Positions 1-13,086 are shown, counted from the first letter of the stretch. The stretch: 64,000 bases of DNA from Ottelia alismoides (GCA_037367405.1 JAZKJV010000684.1:930001-994000); one strand, 5' to 3'. The notes: generated from the letters alone by a model not told the origin. Program-made: numbers and translations.

Positions 1-1736
1 AAAAATAAATAGTAAACGACCTCTTGATCGAAAACGTTCCTTCACGAAAAATGCTCGTCTCGACGAGATCTACAACTTTCATGAATTCATCAAAACCAAA
101 ATCGATCAAATGCACAAAATAAATTTTTGGGGTATCCAATTTTTTGGATTTTCTATTTTTTTGTATTTTTCATTTATTCTTGTTAGTGAATGCACACAGT
201 GGATGTGGTTTTGTGTCATTCGGAGTTAGCATGAAGGATTTAAAAATGGGGGAAGTTAGGCTATTTATAGGTCAAATTTGGCTTGGATTTTTGGCTTCTT
301 ATTTTATGCAGAAATTAATGCTAAAATGCAATTCTTATGAAATCATGCATGAGTGCTAATTATGTAGAATAAATGCAAAAATGCTGTTGATTTTGAGAGA
401 TCTGAGCTTAATTAATGAGACTTAGAGTAATGAATTTGAGATTCATCACATACACGCTCACAGCCCCAAAAATAGTTGTACCATCTGCTCGGGCTGCCAG
501 GTTATATCAGGCCCAAAGTTAATTGTGAGGTATGAGTACACCAAAACGTCTCTCTATGGTTGGAGGCAAGTGCTTATAATTGAAACCATGCATCGAAAAG
601 TGATTCACAGGTACGTAAGGCATAAGTCCAGGGATTTTTGTCTCTAATCCTTAAAACTGCATGTCACCCACTTAAGAGTTGTTCCTGAATACAATGAGGG
701 GTTTACTCTCCCGATACAAATTTAAGTCTTGGTATTTTTTATTTTTATCTATTTTTTACCAGAGAAAATATTTTTAATTTTTGAGGGTTTTCACTTTTTT
801 GGATATTTTCAAAAAATCTAACAAGATGTCAGTTCTTTTTTTAGTTTACAAAATGTGTCTCATGGAGGGGGAATCATGGAATGCGGCGAAAAACGATGAT
901 GCATGCAGAGATAGAAATCATACCTAATGTTAGTAGTCTACATCTGGGTAATCTGCACAGAAATTGTAAACCTAGACTAATGCATGAAAAGGTTGTAAAA
1001 ACTGAATCCTAAATCAACAGCTATAGCGTAAGAGTAGATTAATTTTCAAAAAAATGATTATTTATGCCTAACTATAGATTAGGATAGTGGGATTTACTTT
1101 ACTCATCTAACCAATCATGTATACGCCCCTAGGCTCCATGAAAATACATGGAACAAAGAAAAATCATAGAAAAACCAAAACTCGTGGTGAGGTCCCCCAA
1201 GTGCACCGATACCTAGCAAAACAGACCCCGAAGAAGAAGCGTAAAGTCCACTTTGCAAGTCGAGATGTCCTTAGTGGACACCTTCTACAGAAATCAAAAT
1301 GGCCAAGCGCCCCTTCCTCTCTTACAAAAATAGAAAAATGGGAAAGTGTCCTCTCTCACAAAAAAACAAAAAAATGTGAAAATAAGTGTTATGACGGGTT
1401 TCTATCTTTGTCTCTCTAATCGGCTCGTACATAAGAAGTTGATATCTGCACTCCTAAATGAGTCGGTTTCCTACGGGAAATCAGCTAGTCTTGCAATCCC
1501 TGTAAAAACCCTCAGCAAGCACAACCAAAAATCGAGAAAACTGTAAAAATCGAGAAAATCAAAGAGAAATCAAGAAAATCAATAAAACTTGGAAAAGTCA
1601 TAAAAATAATGAAAGAAAATTGAGACAAGTCAAAAAGACTCGAGAAAACCTAGGAAGAACGAGAAGAAAGAAAATTCACAAAAATATGATAAAAAATCAT
1701 AGTATGGCTAACACTTACCCGACACGGTGCCATTTT
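1..1736 (-). mobile_element. Internal/leader remnant of a minus-strand Ty3/gypsy-type element
   Basis: No coding domain could be recognised. The assignment rests on position: a tRNA primer-binding-like site (1717-1732, minus) and an LTR start (1737) follow directly on the right, so this side is the internal region read leftwards. The sequence is A-rich with repeated aaaatc/gagaaaa runs at 1500-1700, as is common in gypsy leaders. Positions 42-100 carry a motif (GCTCGTCTCGACGAGATCTA and onward) that recurs at about 55833-55862. The small open frames at 144-359, 1117-1419 and 1346-1546 resemble nothing I know and are probably chance. Confidence 0.45.
1717..1732 (-). other. Primer binding site-like sequence of gypsy element
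   Basis: The minus strand reads TGGCACCGTGTCGGGT, a degenerate form of the TGGCGCCGTTGCCGGGGA type of PBS used by many plant Ty3/gypsy elements. It stands four bases from an LTR-like end beginning TG at 1737. Confidence 0.55.
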
Positions 1737-3552
1737 TGATAACTATGATTTTGCGAGCGTTAGATGTAGTAGGTGTAGAGGAAATCACTTTGAACAAAGC
1801 CCTAATTGATCAAACAAAAATTGATAAAAAAAAATATAAGAGAGAGGACATGTAATGAATAGAAATGATTCTCTCTCCTATTTTTTATCTACACTAATTA
1901 TTAATCATGTAAGTGTCCTTGGTTCAAACTTGAAGAAGCAGAATATCAATACTTAGATTGTTGAGAAGAATGATATTTTTGTGATTTTTAATTTCTTCTC
2001 GAAGAATGAGAGAAAGCATTTTTATTAGTTTTAAATTTTATAAATTTTTGTTATAATTTTATTTTTTTTCCCAATTTTTATTTAATTTACAAAGTGATTT
2101 TTTTCAAAACAGATTATCTAAAAAATAATAGGTGGAAAAGAGAATATGTAGATGATATAATATAGTAGACAAGAAACCTCGAGCATCGAACTCAAAAATG
2201 TGAAGAAAAATCAAATCAAAACGAAAAAATAAAAAAACGCAAAGAAAACGTCGATATGATGATGAAATGATAGGTCCAAGGTCCACAAGATAATCCAAAG
2301 TCTAGAGATAATGTGTAAAAAATGTAATACAAAAAGATAGGGATTCTCTTTAAAATAGGTCCCTGGTCAGGAACCTATTTGCAAGAAAAGAATATGAAGT
2401 TTGCAAATAGGACCCTGCATAGGACCTATTTGTAAATACCTAAAAGTTCTGAAGCGGTTGAATTTTGGAATATGTTAGGACATTTGATGGAAATTCTCCA
2501 TCATTTCAAAGCAGACGGTCGAGACTAGATCATGACGTGCGATCCTGGTCATTTGTTTCAGCCACGCGTCAAAATGATGTAGCATCGGGAGGATTTGGGG
2601 TTGTTCTTCCCCAAATGAAGAGCACAACTGAGGTTTCATCAATTTGGACATCGAATCAATCAAATTGGTAGGAGGCAGGGCCGGAGAAGGGCCACCTACC
2701 CGTCTCAAGTACACCTATTGCGAGAATTAGGTTGAAGAAGCCTGAGGGTGCATGAAATTAGTCATGCGAATGTATCAGCCAAGTCTCTCCGCCATGACTG
2801 GTCTTAGAGCTTCGAATATACAGTAATTGAAGCGAGAATTTGACGCGTTGCATTGCCTCTTGAATATGGACACACCTGTGAGGAAATCAAGACTCGATTC
2901 GAAATGGAATCGATCAAAATTGGAGAAAAATACACATCGTACAAGTTCTTGAATACGTGAAGAATAATATTGAATTTGGGATTGATTTTTTTCAAATTGG
3001 GACGAGATTTCAGTGTGAGTCAAAAAGAGAGTGATTAGACTTCCTAATAATATGATTAACCAAACTAATTCAGCTCTAAAATCGATGAAGATGGATAGGG
3101 ATTGGAGTGGTACCTGGGAGTTGTAGAGTATATGACTCTACAGGATGTCTCTCTACGGTCGGTGGTCGGAGCTTTACACCGGTCGGATGACGACAATTCA
3201 AGGCTCAAAAACACCTTGGAACTCTCCTCCAATCATCCTTCTTCCTCGCCAGATGTCTCTCGCCCTCGTCTGCCACCCGAGGGAAGAACAAGAGGCTTGA
3301 GAAGATTTGGTTTCAGGTTGTTGATACTGGAGCAGGGGGAAATTGTTTTGAATGTGTTATCTTTGGAGAGTTATATAGAATGATCGGAAAGAGTTAGGTG
3401 ATAATCCTAAGGTTGTGTGGATTAATGATGTTAGGACAAGGAGATGGAGGGATAGGATAGGGTAGAGGTGATAGTATGCGACAAGGAGAATTAGGTAAAG
3501 AATGGGAGTTAGAACAGAAGCTAACAGCTTCTTGATGAGAAGATGAACCAGA
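1737..3552 (-). repeat. Minus-strand gypsy LTR, approximate right end
   Basis: It starts TGATAACTATG next to the PBS on the minus strand. It holds AT-rich parts, then a GC-richer segment (about 2450-3340) with splice-like and leader-like sequence. The outer (right) end was placed where the plus-strand LTR-like TGTTGACACATG begins and is not proven. Open frames here (2465-2671, 2475-2714, 3102-3383) overlap one another on both strands and show no known domain. Confidence 0.4.
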
Positions 3553-6500
3553 TGTTGACACATGTCAGCACCTAATTGGCCACATAATGTAATTACATTA
3601 ATAATTAGATAATAAATAATGAATAATGTTATTTTAAATAGGTATAAAAAGGAAAAATATAGATACTTAAATTACCTAAATTACGAAATAATTTATTTTT
3701 ATAAATAATAAATATTTAATGAAATAAAAATATAATATTAATAAATAGGTGTATAGAATACTAAAGAAATAGACTTTTATATTTTAATTTAATAAATAAC
3801 ACGTTAATTTTATATTTTATTAATTAATAGGATAATAATTAGAGTATATGTGATTTTTTTGAGATTTTAATAAAATAATATATGTATATATATTAATAAA
3901 TACATATATATACTCTATGGGTCAACATCATTTATAAATTAGGGTATTTGATTATTTAAAATATTATAGTGTCAAAAAATTCTGAAATAAATCATGGTTA
4001 AAATACAATATCAAGAAATAATTAAAATATATAAAATCAATAAAATTATAAATAATGTGTTCTAATGAAAATAAATAGCAAGAAACCTAGTTGTCCTTAG
4101 GTCCCAAAACCCACTTTTTGGAAACAGACTTCGATTTTAACAAAATCACATCCATTAATTAGAGAATATTATTTTATGAACTTTAAAGATGAGTAGAGTG
4201 AAATTGGAGTTCTTATGAGAAAGTTATGATGTTCGGAAGTTCAGAAATTGACAATTTGAAAGTTGGATTTCTTAGCATATATAAAAGTTAATACTTTAAC
4301 TTATTTTTATATTTTTCTATACATTTTAGAAATAAATAGGAAAAGATTTTGGTGAAAATATATCCAAATGAATTAATTAAAAATCTTTGAAATTTTGATA
4401 AATATAAGATAAATAATGAATAATTTGTGGATTGTATAATTAATTCTTTTTATGGTTTTCTTTCTTTATCTCCTCATACTTATTTGTTTGTCGACCAATC
4501 CATATTGACTTGGTCTCAAGGGTTATAAATATATCTTTCAAGTATATTTATATTGTATAAGTCAAATTGTACATATATACATATTTACAATCTGCAATCT
4601 ATTTATTTTCTTTATTTTTATTCTTTTATTTATTTACATATTTTTGATGCATAAAAATCCATTTTTATTCATAAATGAAGTTTTGATAAAAGATGGAAAT
4701 TAATGGATATTTACATGTTTTTGTTAAGTATTTTAAGACAAAATGCAAACAGAATTTTAATGAATCGTGGATTCATCGAGAGCCCAGCTCCGCTGCGTGC
4801 GAGAGCCTCAATGTCGCTACGCGTTGAGGTGATAACCTGGAGGTTTGCACCTCCTCCATAGAAACACACACCTCCATCCTTCGACGTTCTAGGTTAGATC
4901 CTTCTTCTTCAATCTCCTCATCTCCCTCTGTTCTCTTCTCTCTATCTCCTCCTTTATTCTCTTTGCAAATTGATACAAAAATCAACCTCCCGCATTCCAT
5001 TCCATCCCATTCACCCTCTCCGTTTCTACTTTAGATCGAGCCTTGTGCTTGAGTCAAACAATTGTTATCTTGCAGGTCCGGGAGTGAATAGATTCTCAGC
5101 TGCTTCAGATCTAAGATCGCAACAACTTACATTCTCGATCGTCATCCATCTGATCATCAGCGGTACCTGGAGGTCTGAAGCCAATTTGCATCATCCGGAG
5201 ATTTCTGAAGCGTGAAGATCACTTATAGCATCATCGAATTATCGATTAGCACAAAGCACAACCACTCGAGGAAACTTCAATAGCCTCAGCCGTTTGAGCA
5301 TCATTTGTAGGTCAACATTCAACGTTTGAGCTTGGTCTGTACCTTAACCATAGATCAGCTCCGAGACCTGACATGCACACGATAATCAAGTTGAAGCTAT
5401 CCGATTGAAAGCTCTGCTGCCTCGAACCAACTTCCATCGAGTTTGGAAGCATCAGATCTGCGCACAGTCGAGAAGCCCTTCATCTGAGATCGCAACCGTC
5501 ATATGTCTTGAAGAACATCGTCGATCTGATCATCTACCAACATGGAGCTATCGAAACCTTCAGATCTAAAGCCTAATCTAACCGAGTACGGTACAACATA
5601 GGAACCTGAAATATCTGGAGATATCTCTTATCTCTGAATCTTTATCGACCATCAGAGCATTACAAGCCATCACCTAAATAGAGAGGAACCACCAAAGCCA
5701 ACGAGTTTCATCTGTAGCAACGTCGCTCTTCAATGCGCATACGAGCACCATTTATAGAACAAGCATCATAGTAGATTTGGTCGAGATCCTATAGCCATCC
5801 GCAACTCGAGCGTCGTCGAAGATCTGAGATCCGAATTCCCTTGCTGAACCTGATCCGAGGAAGAACAGCATGCAAATTGGGTTGGACTGAGTTAAGGTAC
5901 ATCGGTTCGGTGTACTCCTTCTTCCAACCCTCTCAATCTTTATCACAATTTACTATTTACAACGATACAGTTTACTATTCAATACAGTTTACTGTTCACA
6001 AGGATATTCCAATCCAACCCAACCGACAGCAACCAAAGAAGCAAGTCTGTGCCTTCAATTATGACTAAATTGACCTTAAAATCAACAGGAACCCTTCGAT
6101 CATCCGCGAATCGATGCTCCAGAGCGAGCCGCACGTCAAGTCTAGAACCAGTGCACCGCCCCACCACTTTAGTGCCTCACGTGCACGGCACGTTTGGTCC
6201 TGCTGCATCCCGAAGAACGTGCCCAAGCACGTGTGCTCTGTGAAATTTGCAAGAACATACCCCGCTCCCAGATCCATCAATAGTTGCACGATCGCGTTGA
6301 GATCCAACAGCTTTAAATCAGTTGCGTGTCGTATCCAGAGAGTCTGCGCCGCCCCACCACTGAAGTGAAGTCACACGCTAAACGCGTGACTTGTAGATTT
6401 TTTTGGCTTTTTACGAGCAAACCCCTGGAACTTTGTCTTTTGCATAGGAATCCCCAAACGTTCTTAGTTATTCCAAACAGGTCCCTGGCAACAGTTTTCA

Positions 6501-7618
6501 CGTGATTGAGCATGTGATTTTGGTGGACATTTTGCTCGTGAGACCCTCAAACATAATTGTATTTTCAAACAGTTCCAGGTTCTCTACTGGTGGTTGAGAA
6601 ACCACTTGCCTCTACATGTGCGCTCTATTATGCGCGAGCCCTCCAGTTTTCTGATACGTGTTCGCACGTCCACTATTTCCATTATTACATATATACCCCT
6701 ATACAAAGTATACTATATAATACGTATTGTATACATAATAGATAAAATACTACTAATAAAAATATAATACAAAGAAAAAAATACTTTGTATTATACCATA
6801 TACTATATTAAAATGGTTTTGAAAAATAAAAAGATATTTTCTATTTTAAAAAATTAAAAATGCCAAAAAATTACACAAACATTAAAGATACATAAAGAAT
6901 ATAAAAAACTTTTAAAAATCCTAAAAAATTACATGATTGTATTTTCTATATTTTACACAAAAAATCTAAAATAAACTAAAAATCGAATATTAAAATCAAT
7001 AAAAAATCAAAATATATAAAAAACTTCAATAACACATAATTAATTCATTAAAAATAACAAAAATACGTACAATACCTCATTAGAAAGGTATTTTCATATA
7101 CTTTATGATAAAAAAATAAAAATATTTTATTATTATTTACCATTTTTAAAATAAAAAAGGACATCCCTATTTTCAATAAAAATATAGTTTCCAACTTTAA
7201 AAATAATTCAAAACCCATAAAAATATTAAAAACCTCTAAAATTTTCATAAAAATAGGAAATGCAATTAAAAACATAAAAGTACAAAATAAAAATCAAATA
7301 AAAATGTAAAATAAAATACCTATATTTATTTACTTACAGGTATATAAAATCACAGAAATAATATAAAATCATAAAATCAAATAAAAATCCAGAAAATTCC
7401 TTAAAATAAATAAAAATCAAGAAATCCATTTACCTTAATTACTCTACTTTTTACCTTAGTTTTCCATAGTTTGCCTCCCTCCTTTCGACACTCTCGTACT
7501 TATTGATATACACATTAGTTTAGGACTATAAATAAAAATAAACTTTTTATGTAAATTTCACCTGATCAATTGAGCAACACTTTTCTTCTTTTATAGTAGT
7601 ATGTTGGGAGGTTTTTCA
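3553..7618 (+). repeat. Plus-strand gypsy LTR, about 4.1 kb
   Basis: It begins TGTTGACACATG and ends TTTTTCA two bases before a PBS at 7621. The body has an AT-rich left third, a CT-rich promoter/leader-like segment (4780-5960), phrases such as 'cccctggaactttg' and 'ggtccctggcaac' (6400-6500), and an A-rich tail with many aaaaatc blocks. The same order of parts recurs at 33270-36960 and 38390-41240, so three LTRs of one family are present. The 5' boundary is inferred from TG only; no target duplication was found. Confidence 0.5.
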
Positions 7619-7620
7619 AA

Positions 7621-7640
7621 TGGTGTCGTTACCGGGGAGG
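7621..7640 (+). other. Primer binding site of plus-strand gypsy element
   Basis: TGGTGTCGTTACCGGGGAGG stands two bases after an LTR end in CA and matches the TGGCGCCGTTGCCGGGGA class of plant gypsy PBS with a few substitutions. Confidence 0.7.
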
Positions 7641-8230
7641 CAACACTAGGGTAGAGATTAGAGCCTTAAGTTTAGGGTTTCTTTTTATCTCTTTTTCGTT
7701 ATCTTATTTTCTAATGCATTTTTCTCACGTATTTTTTTGTATCTTGTTATGGCTACTGTGTTTGCATTATGTTGCAGGGCCTAGGTATCGAATTCGGATT
7801 CTTCAGGAGCCGAGCAATCGATGTACTTGGAGACCGGTGTTCATTGTGAGCCAATTGCTGAGGAGCAGTGATGAATCTGTGATCCATCACTCTAATAGTT
7901 GAAAATACAGCTTTGTTTCCAAGTAATTTGCTGCATATCTCCACTTATATTGCATAATTATCATTCATGCATGTCTAAATAATATGTGCATTTTAGCATT
8001 CATATTTGCATTAAATAAGGAGCCAAATTCACTTGTGCACCCTGTACATTAGCTAAATTCACCTATTTGTATCTATTTTATACTAACTGCAAATACAATA
8101 AAATAACTCTATAGTGTATATATTACTAACGCAAATAAAGAAAAAATATCAAAAAATACTAGCTTGTAAAATTGACTAATAAAATCAGAACTCTAGTTTG
8201 AGACTAAGAACCTTAAAATGTGCATCTCTC
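7641..8230 (+). mobile_element. Truncated leader of the plus-strand gypsy element
   Basis: Sequence downstream of the PBS. A short frame at 7714-7902 (62 codons) has no recognisable domain. The element is cut off by the gypsy LTR that begins at 8231; 7930-8230 is AT-rich with nothing else to report. Confidence 0.4.
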
Positions 8231-8479
8231 TGTTAAACCCGAAATCCAGCCCTTTAATAGTGTGAAATTAACACTTCCGATGTCATTGCAGTCGGATTAA
8301 ATTGGATCTATCAAAGACCATTTAAATAAGTTAACAATCAAATCAAACAGTCAAATTTATATTTTACTTGGGCAAGCCCAAGGTCGAACTCAGTGACATG
8401 AGCCTCTTTAGTATAACTTAGACTCTTATTAGTTAGATTAAGTGTTGGATTAATAAAGCATAGGTCAATGATGCATGAA

Positions 8480-8484
8480 GACAT
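8480..8484. repeat. Target site duplication, left, GACAT
   Basis: GACAT precedes element 1 and is repeated right after it at 18879-18883. LTR copy 2 has the uninterrupted sequence gaagacatgacaag at this place. Confidence 0.9.
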
Positions 8485-8983
8485 TGAAGGATATTGTGAA
8501 TCCTCAAGCGCATCACGGAAGCGTGTCGATCGCATCGTATGCAATTGGAGCAACTAGTCGCACTAGTTGCTAGAAGCAGCGGAAATTAAAATTTTTTAAC
8601 TTTAAAGATGAAACCACATGATCACGAGAACACTTCTCGGATCGTTTCATCAAACCACAAAGTATAAGGAATACCTCTTGAAGCGTGGTTGTGATCGTGA
8701 GATCCCAAAGTAGAGATCCTCCTATCTTAAGTCCGATCCACGAAGAACGCACTTGCGGGCGCGATGATGAGTCACGTTCCTTCCCGCAATCCTCGATGAA
8801 GATCCAAGCGATGGCTCCGCCGATTTCGTCAAACGAAATCCGTCGTCTTCCTTTAGAGTAAGAAACTCCAAAGAAGAAGGAGATCCTCGAGTCGTCGAAG
8901 AAGAAGCCGAGAGTCTCTCCTTTCTCAACACAAAGTGGACGGTCACTTAATGGAGAAGAGAAAGAGAGAGAGAGGGCGAGAAT

Positions 8984-9014
<31 letters not shown>

Positions 9015-9069
9015 TTGTCACCTTGTACAACTCTTAATGATGTACCTTGGAGAGGCTACCCTAGCCCTC

Positions 9070-9079
9070 CTTTTATATA
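9070..9079 (-). promoter_or_regulatory. TATA box in element 1 LTR
   Basis: TATATAAAAG on the minus strand. The equivalent sites are 16974-16983 in the other LTR, 23885-23892 and 31906-31913 (TATAAATA) in element 2, and 61033-61039 in the solo LTR. CT/GA-rich leader sequence follows in each case. Confidence 0.7.
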
Positions 9080-9254
9080 CTAGTTTAGGATCCAATGGAT
9101 CTCAATCCATGGGACACATGGATCCAAGGGATATGCTTGGTCCATGATAAATCAATGGCTATGATTTGTTGTTGATTAAAAAGCAACAACATCAATTTAA
9201 CTAAGAGATAATATGATAAATCAAATGGAGCTAACCAACCTCCTAAAAAGGGGG

Positions 9255-9287
9255 GGCGTCACCCATGAACCATTCATGGGTGACGCC
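9255..9287. other. 15-bp perfect hairpin in LTR U3 (element 1)
   Basis: GGCGTCACCCATGAA pairs with TTCATGGGTGACGCC across a 3-base loop. A second copy lies at 17159-17191. Flanking bases (ggagctaacc ... ggttatttgctcc) can extend the fold. It sits about 190 bp upstream of the TATA box. Confidence 0.9.
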
Positions 9288-10974
9288 ACCTCTAGAGGTG
9301 GTTATTTGCTCCATTTTATTTATCTTATTATTCCTTAATTAATTACAATAAATATTCACCAAAATAATTCCAAATTAATTTGTGAATATTTCAATCATGC
9401 CATTGAATATTGTGTGAATCATATTCACAACCCAAACTAGTTAGTAAATCGCATTTCCAATTAATTAACAAATGTGAATCCAATCCACATTATTAATTAA
9501 CAAATGCTATTTACATAAATTCTCTCTCATACATATGTATATTATAAATCATATTTATAACACACATATATCATGGATAGTGTTATCCACATTCTCTTAA
9601 TCTTTGATAATTAAATCTCATTTAATTATCTTAGATAATCATTTTCTCAATATGAATCATATTCATATTTAAGCTTGATAATTAAATCACATTTAATCAT
9701 CAAGTCCTTGCTTGGATATTTCATCAAAAGAATTATTCTTGAACCCTTTCAAGAATAATGTGCTTTCTCCGCAGATACTTGGAGATAAGGACAGGGCGAT
9801 TGTATTGTTCCACGTATAGTGACTTGGATGTTGAGATCTCATCTCAAATCCAGATCTTACGGACCTCCCACAGATGCTTGATTAAATCAAGACCGCAAAT
9901 CCAATCTTCTCATTGGATCTGAATCTCATTCAGACCAATGTCCAATACTTGGACTAAGATCGGATTGCTTCTCTACTGAAAGGAGTCACTAAAATCCAGA
10001 CCTGTTTCATCACTCCCTCGGAATGGAAGCGTCATGGATATACAATCGTTTATGATCACATCACCCTTCAGGTATTCCCAATACCTGTACATCCTGCATA
10101 CTGGAAGACCCATGACTCAACCCGAAGATCAAGATCTATTTTATACTGTCTTCTTCAAGGTTTTATCAATAAGTTTCTCATTTGATCATTGGGATTTGGT
10201 ATCGATCATATACTTTCCAAAAGCATATATCATACCTAGGTCTTGATCATATACTTTCCAAAAGTATATATCAAACCTACAAATTCAGTCAAGCTTCCAA
10301 AGCGAGACGACCGTGCACGGAATTTGATTCTTCCCAATATCTCATGAGTGAGCTCATGTCTTCCGGTTCAGTAATGAACCTGTATGATCCCTTTGAGAGA
10401 TCGTATTACTCATATGCCCTTACATGCACACCAGCGCGCCGGTGTATAGACCTTGGTTAGGTCATCAACCTATTGGTCTGTCAAATGTACACACTCAGAC
10501 ATATAGCAATACATCTGTCTCCGGTCAGAGGATGCGTGCCTATGCTGTGACAGCATTCAACATAGGACTGGTTATCTCGATCTCGTTAAGTCAACTCTTT
10601 GACTTAACTAATCTGACACCTCCGAATCTCTATTCCTATGCAGAGGACCTGCATCAAGAGGTCGGTCAGATATCAGCCTATGTGAGAAAGGATTGCCATC
10701 TCCTACTCAGGCTGGAGATCACATCTTAACAATCATTTGACGGTGCTTGATGAGTCCTCAATCTAACCCTTTAGATATTCATCCAAACACCAGCCTCTAT
10801 GATTCAATAATTGAATCAACAGCTGTATGATCATTAAGACAGCCATGGTACATAACCCTAATTGTACAGAGGGACCTATTATGCAAATTATTTATTCTTC
10901 ATTTCAGATCAGGGAATGATATTTGCAATAACATTTATTGCATAATGGCTCGCCGTGGGCTCACATGTCCAACA

Positions 10975-10986
10975 ATCTCCCACTAG
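10975..10986 (-). other. Polypurine tract of element 1
   Basis: The minus strand reads CTAGTGGGAGAT immediately before the 3' LTR start TGTTGGACATG. The same tract stands in element 2 at 29969-29980. Confidence 0.85.
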
Positions 10987-11445
10987 CCCAAAGAGCCATT
11001 AATGGGCTAATCATTTAAACTCACACTCATGTGACAATCATAGGCTATTTAGAAATAGCTAGGTAAGTTGATCAGTCACTCTGTTCCCAAAAGACTATGC
11101 CAAGTCCTTTTACGGCACTTGCATATCCCTAGGTAACAGTGCTCGCATCCAATGCGAATGTTGCATCTAATGCAACCAATACTCAATCTAGTCAAAGCAG
11201 TTATAGTGTCTTTGACACTATTGCTTAATAACTATTATAACCAGTATTTCCATAATCCTTATCAGAATACCCTTATTCCTGGAGATCACTATCTCCTACG
11301 GTATTCGCAGTTAAGATCTTTTAGATCTCTATCTATAAAGTCTTAAGCTCTTGAAGATAAGACTTAGAGATCACCATCTCTAAAGCCTTGTCATCTTTGA
11401 AGATATCGTTATTTTGCAATCAAGTGTTCTTTCTCCATAGTAGGA

Positions 11446-12300
11446 TTAGTAACAGCTTACTACTCCCACTGCATGGCAGATATCTGGCTTTCGTACACAT
11501 CTAGCATACACTAAGCTTCTCGTAACTGATGCACAAGTGCAAGCAGTTCTAGCATTCACTTCCTCAACTCTTTGAGGTGCTATTCCTTTAGATAGGTCAG
11601 TACCAAATCTCAAGGAAGGAAGCCTTTCTTGGAATTTCCAAGAATGGAATATGTCCAAGGTGTACTACAAATGTGACAGTCCCAATACCCTCTTTTCTTT
11701 GCTTCTGAACTCCTTCAGAACTAAGATCTAAGAGGTATTCTTGAGATCATATCTCAAGGTATGGAATAGCCAGATCATAAAACACTTATTATCATCCTTA
11801 TATCATTCCAAATGATTAGGATATTTAGCACGATGAACACAATGGCACTCCCACTAAGCTTCACATGGTACATCAAGATTCTATTTGAAATCATAACATT
11901 TATAATTTCATCAAATCTTATGTTCCAACTTCAAGAAGCTTATTTGAGTCCACAAATGGATTTCTTTAGCTTTCATACCTTACTTTCCTCAACCATGAAG
12001 CCCTGTGGCTACTTCATGTGAATATCCTCAGAGAGGTATTCTTAGAGGAAAGCAATCTTGAATTACATCCTGAAGATGCAATAGTCAAGTTGTGTAGCTA
12101 ATGTTAGCAATATTCTGATGATTTTAAGCATGGTCACCGAAGAGCAAGTCTCATTGCAAGCAATGTCTTCTCTTCCGGTGTGTAGCTTATGGCTACGAAC
12201 CGAGCTTTGAAGGTCTCTACCTTCTCATCAGGTTCCCTCTTCTCTTGAAGATCCATTTACACCTTAACGGGTCTAACCCTTATAGGTGGATCCTCGAGGG
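11446..12300 (-). pseudogene. copia reverse transcriptase (RVT_2) / RNase H start, broken, element 1
   Basis: Read on the minus strand, ETFKARFVA (about 12175-12215) corresponds to the copia signature V-E-T-F-K-A-R-L-V-A, and a frame at 11658-11446 contains LSKGIAPQRVEEVN and later KPDICHAVGVVS, matching the 'L-S-K ... T-R-P-D-I-x-Y-A-V-G' end of RVT_2. Between them, at about 11810-11835, IVFIVLN runs directly into ILII. Element 2 has VLNVDDILII here, so nine bases encoding Val-Asp-Asp, the catalytic acidic pair, are missing in frame (junction near 11822/11823). Stops and frameshifts interrupt the rest. The enzyme cannot be active. Confidence 0.85.
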
Positions 12301-13086
12301 TCCATATACAACACTTGTATATGAAGTCTACTTTAGACTTTATTGCTAATATCCATCTTTCCATGTCATGATCCTTAGAAGCTTCATCACATGAAGTCCG
12401 ATCATTGTCAGACTTGACTGACACATGGAATACATCCTCAAACTCATTTGAAGAGGTATTAATGTTTCATCTTTAATTATCCTATTAGTTTCCGATTTTA
12501 GGAGCCTCATTATCTTCTCAAGATTAAATGAGTTCCTTCACTTCATTTTCATCTTGATTCTCAAGAGAGTCATCCTCTAAGAATCACATTCTCAGAGATG
12601 AGATCTTTTAAGAATCTCAAGGTCATAAGGTAGGTATCCAATACCATACTTTATTTTCCTAATGAAGTAGCACTCTCAAGTGCTAGATTCCAGCTTACAT
12701 CCATGGAACCTTATTAAGGATATATATTGTAGTCTCTACTACACATATATACCAGGAAACTAAGAGGATAATTATGCTAAAATTCATCATTGATCAAATC
12801 ATGTCACACATGATCCAATTGTATCTCCCTACAACTCTATTGAGTTCAGGTTTATCAGGAGGAGTGAGATAGAAATGATATTCATATCTCCATAAGGTAT
12901 TCTTTGAATTTTATCTAATAGGCACAAGCTACCTAGATTAGATCAAATTCATTTCATCTTTCTTCAAACTTTGGTTCTAAACCAAAATTGTGAAATCTTT
13001 GAACATTTCAAAGGTTTCTCAGGTGAAGAGAAGAAATCTCATATCATACGTAATCATCAATAGATATTACATATCCATAATGTTTA

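Larger units (their letters stand above)
8485..10974 (-). repeat. Element 1 3' LTR (2490 bp)
   Basis: It begins TGAAGGATATTG and ends TGTCCAACA on the plus strand, so the minus strand runs TG...CA. By eye it differs from the other LTR (16383-18878) by about seven substitutions and a 6-bp change in the AG microsatellite at 8988-9014. It contains a TATA box (9070-9079, minus) and a 15-bp perfect hairpin (9255-9287). Frames at 8722-8946, 10034-10246, 10182-10460 and 10424-10729 repeat in both LTRs and are LTR sequence, not genes. Confidence 0.93.

Noticed and set aside
1117..1546. Basic frame with PKKKRKV-like residues (nuclear-signal-like) near 1228
   Set aside because: A-rich leader DNA encodes Lys runs by chance; no start context, domain or second copy supports a gene.
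9540..9720. Regularly spaced 'ataattaaatc(a/t)catttaat' repeats in the LTR, looking array-like
   Set aside because: AT-rich LTR sequence with short irregular repeats; not a CRISPR or satellite, and the window is eukaryotic.
10034..10729. Frames of 70, 92 and 101 codons that recur at 17938-18633 and 62316-62594
   Set aside because: They recur only because they lie in LTRs of the same family; overlapping frames, no domain, and not kept in element 2.
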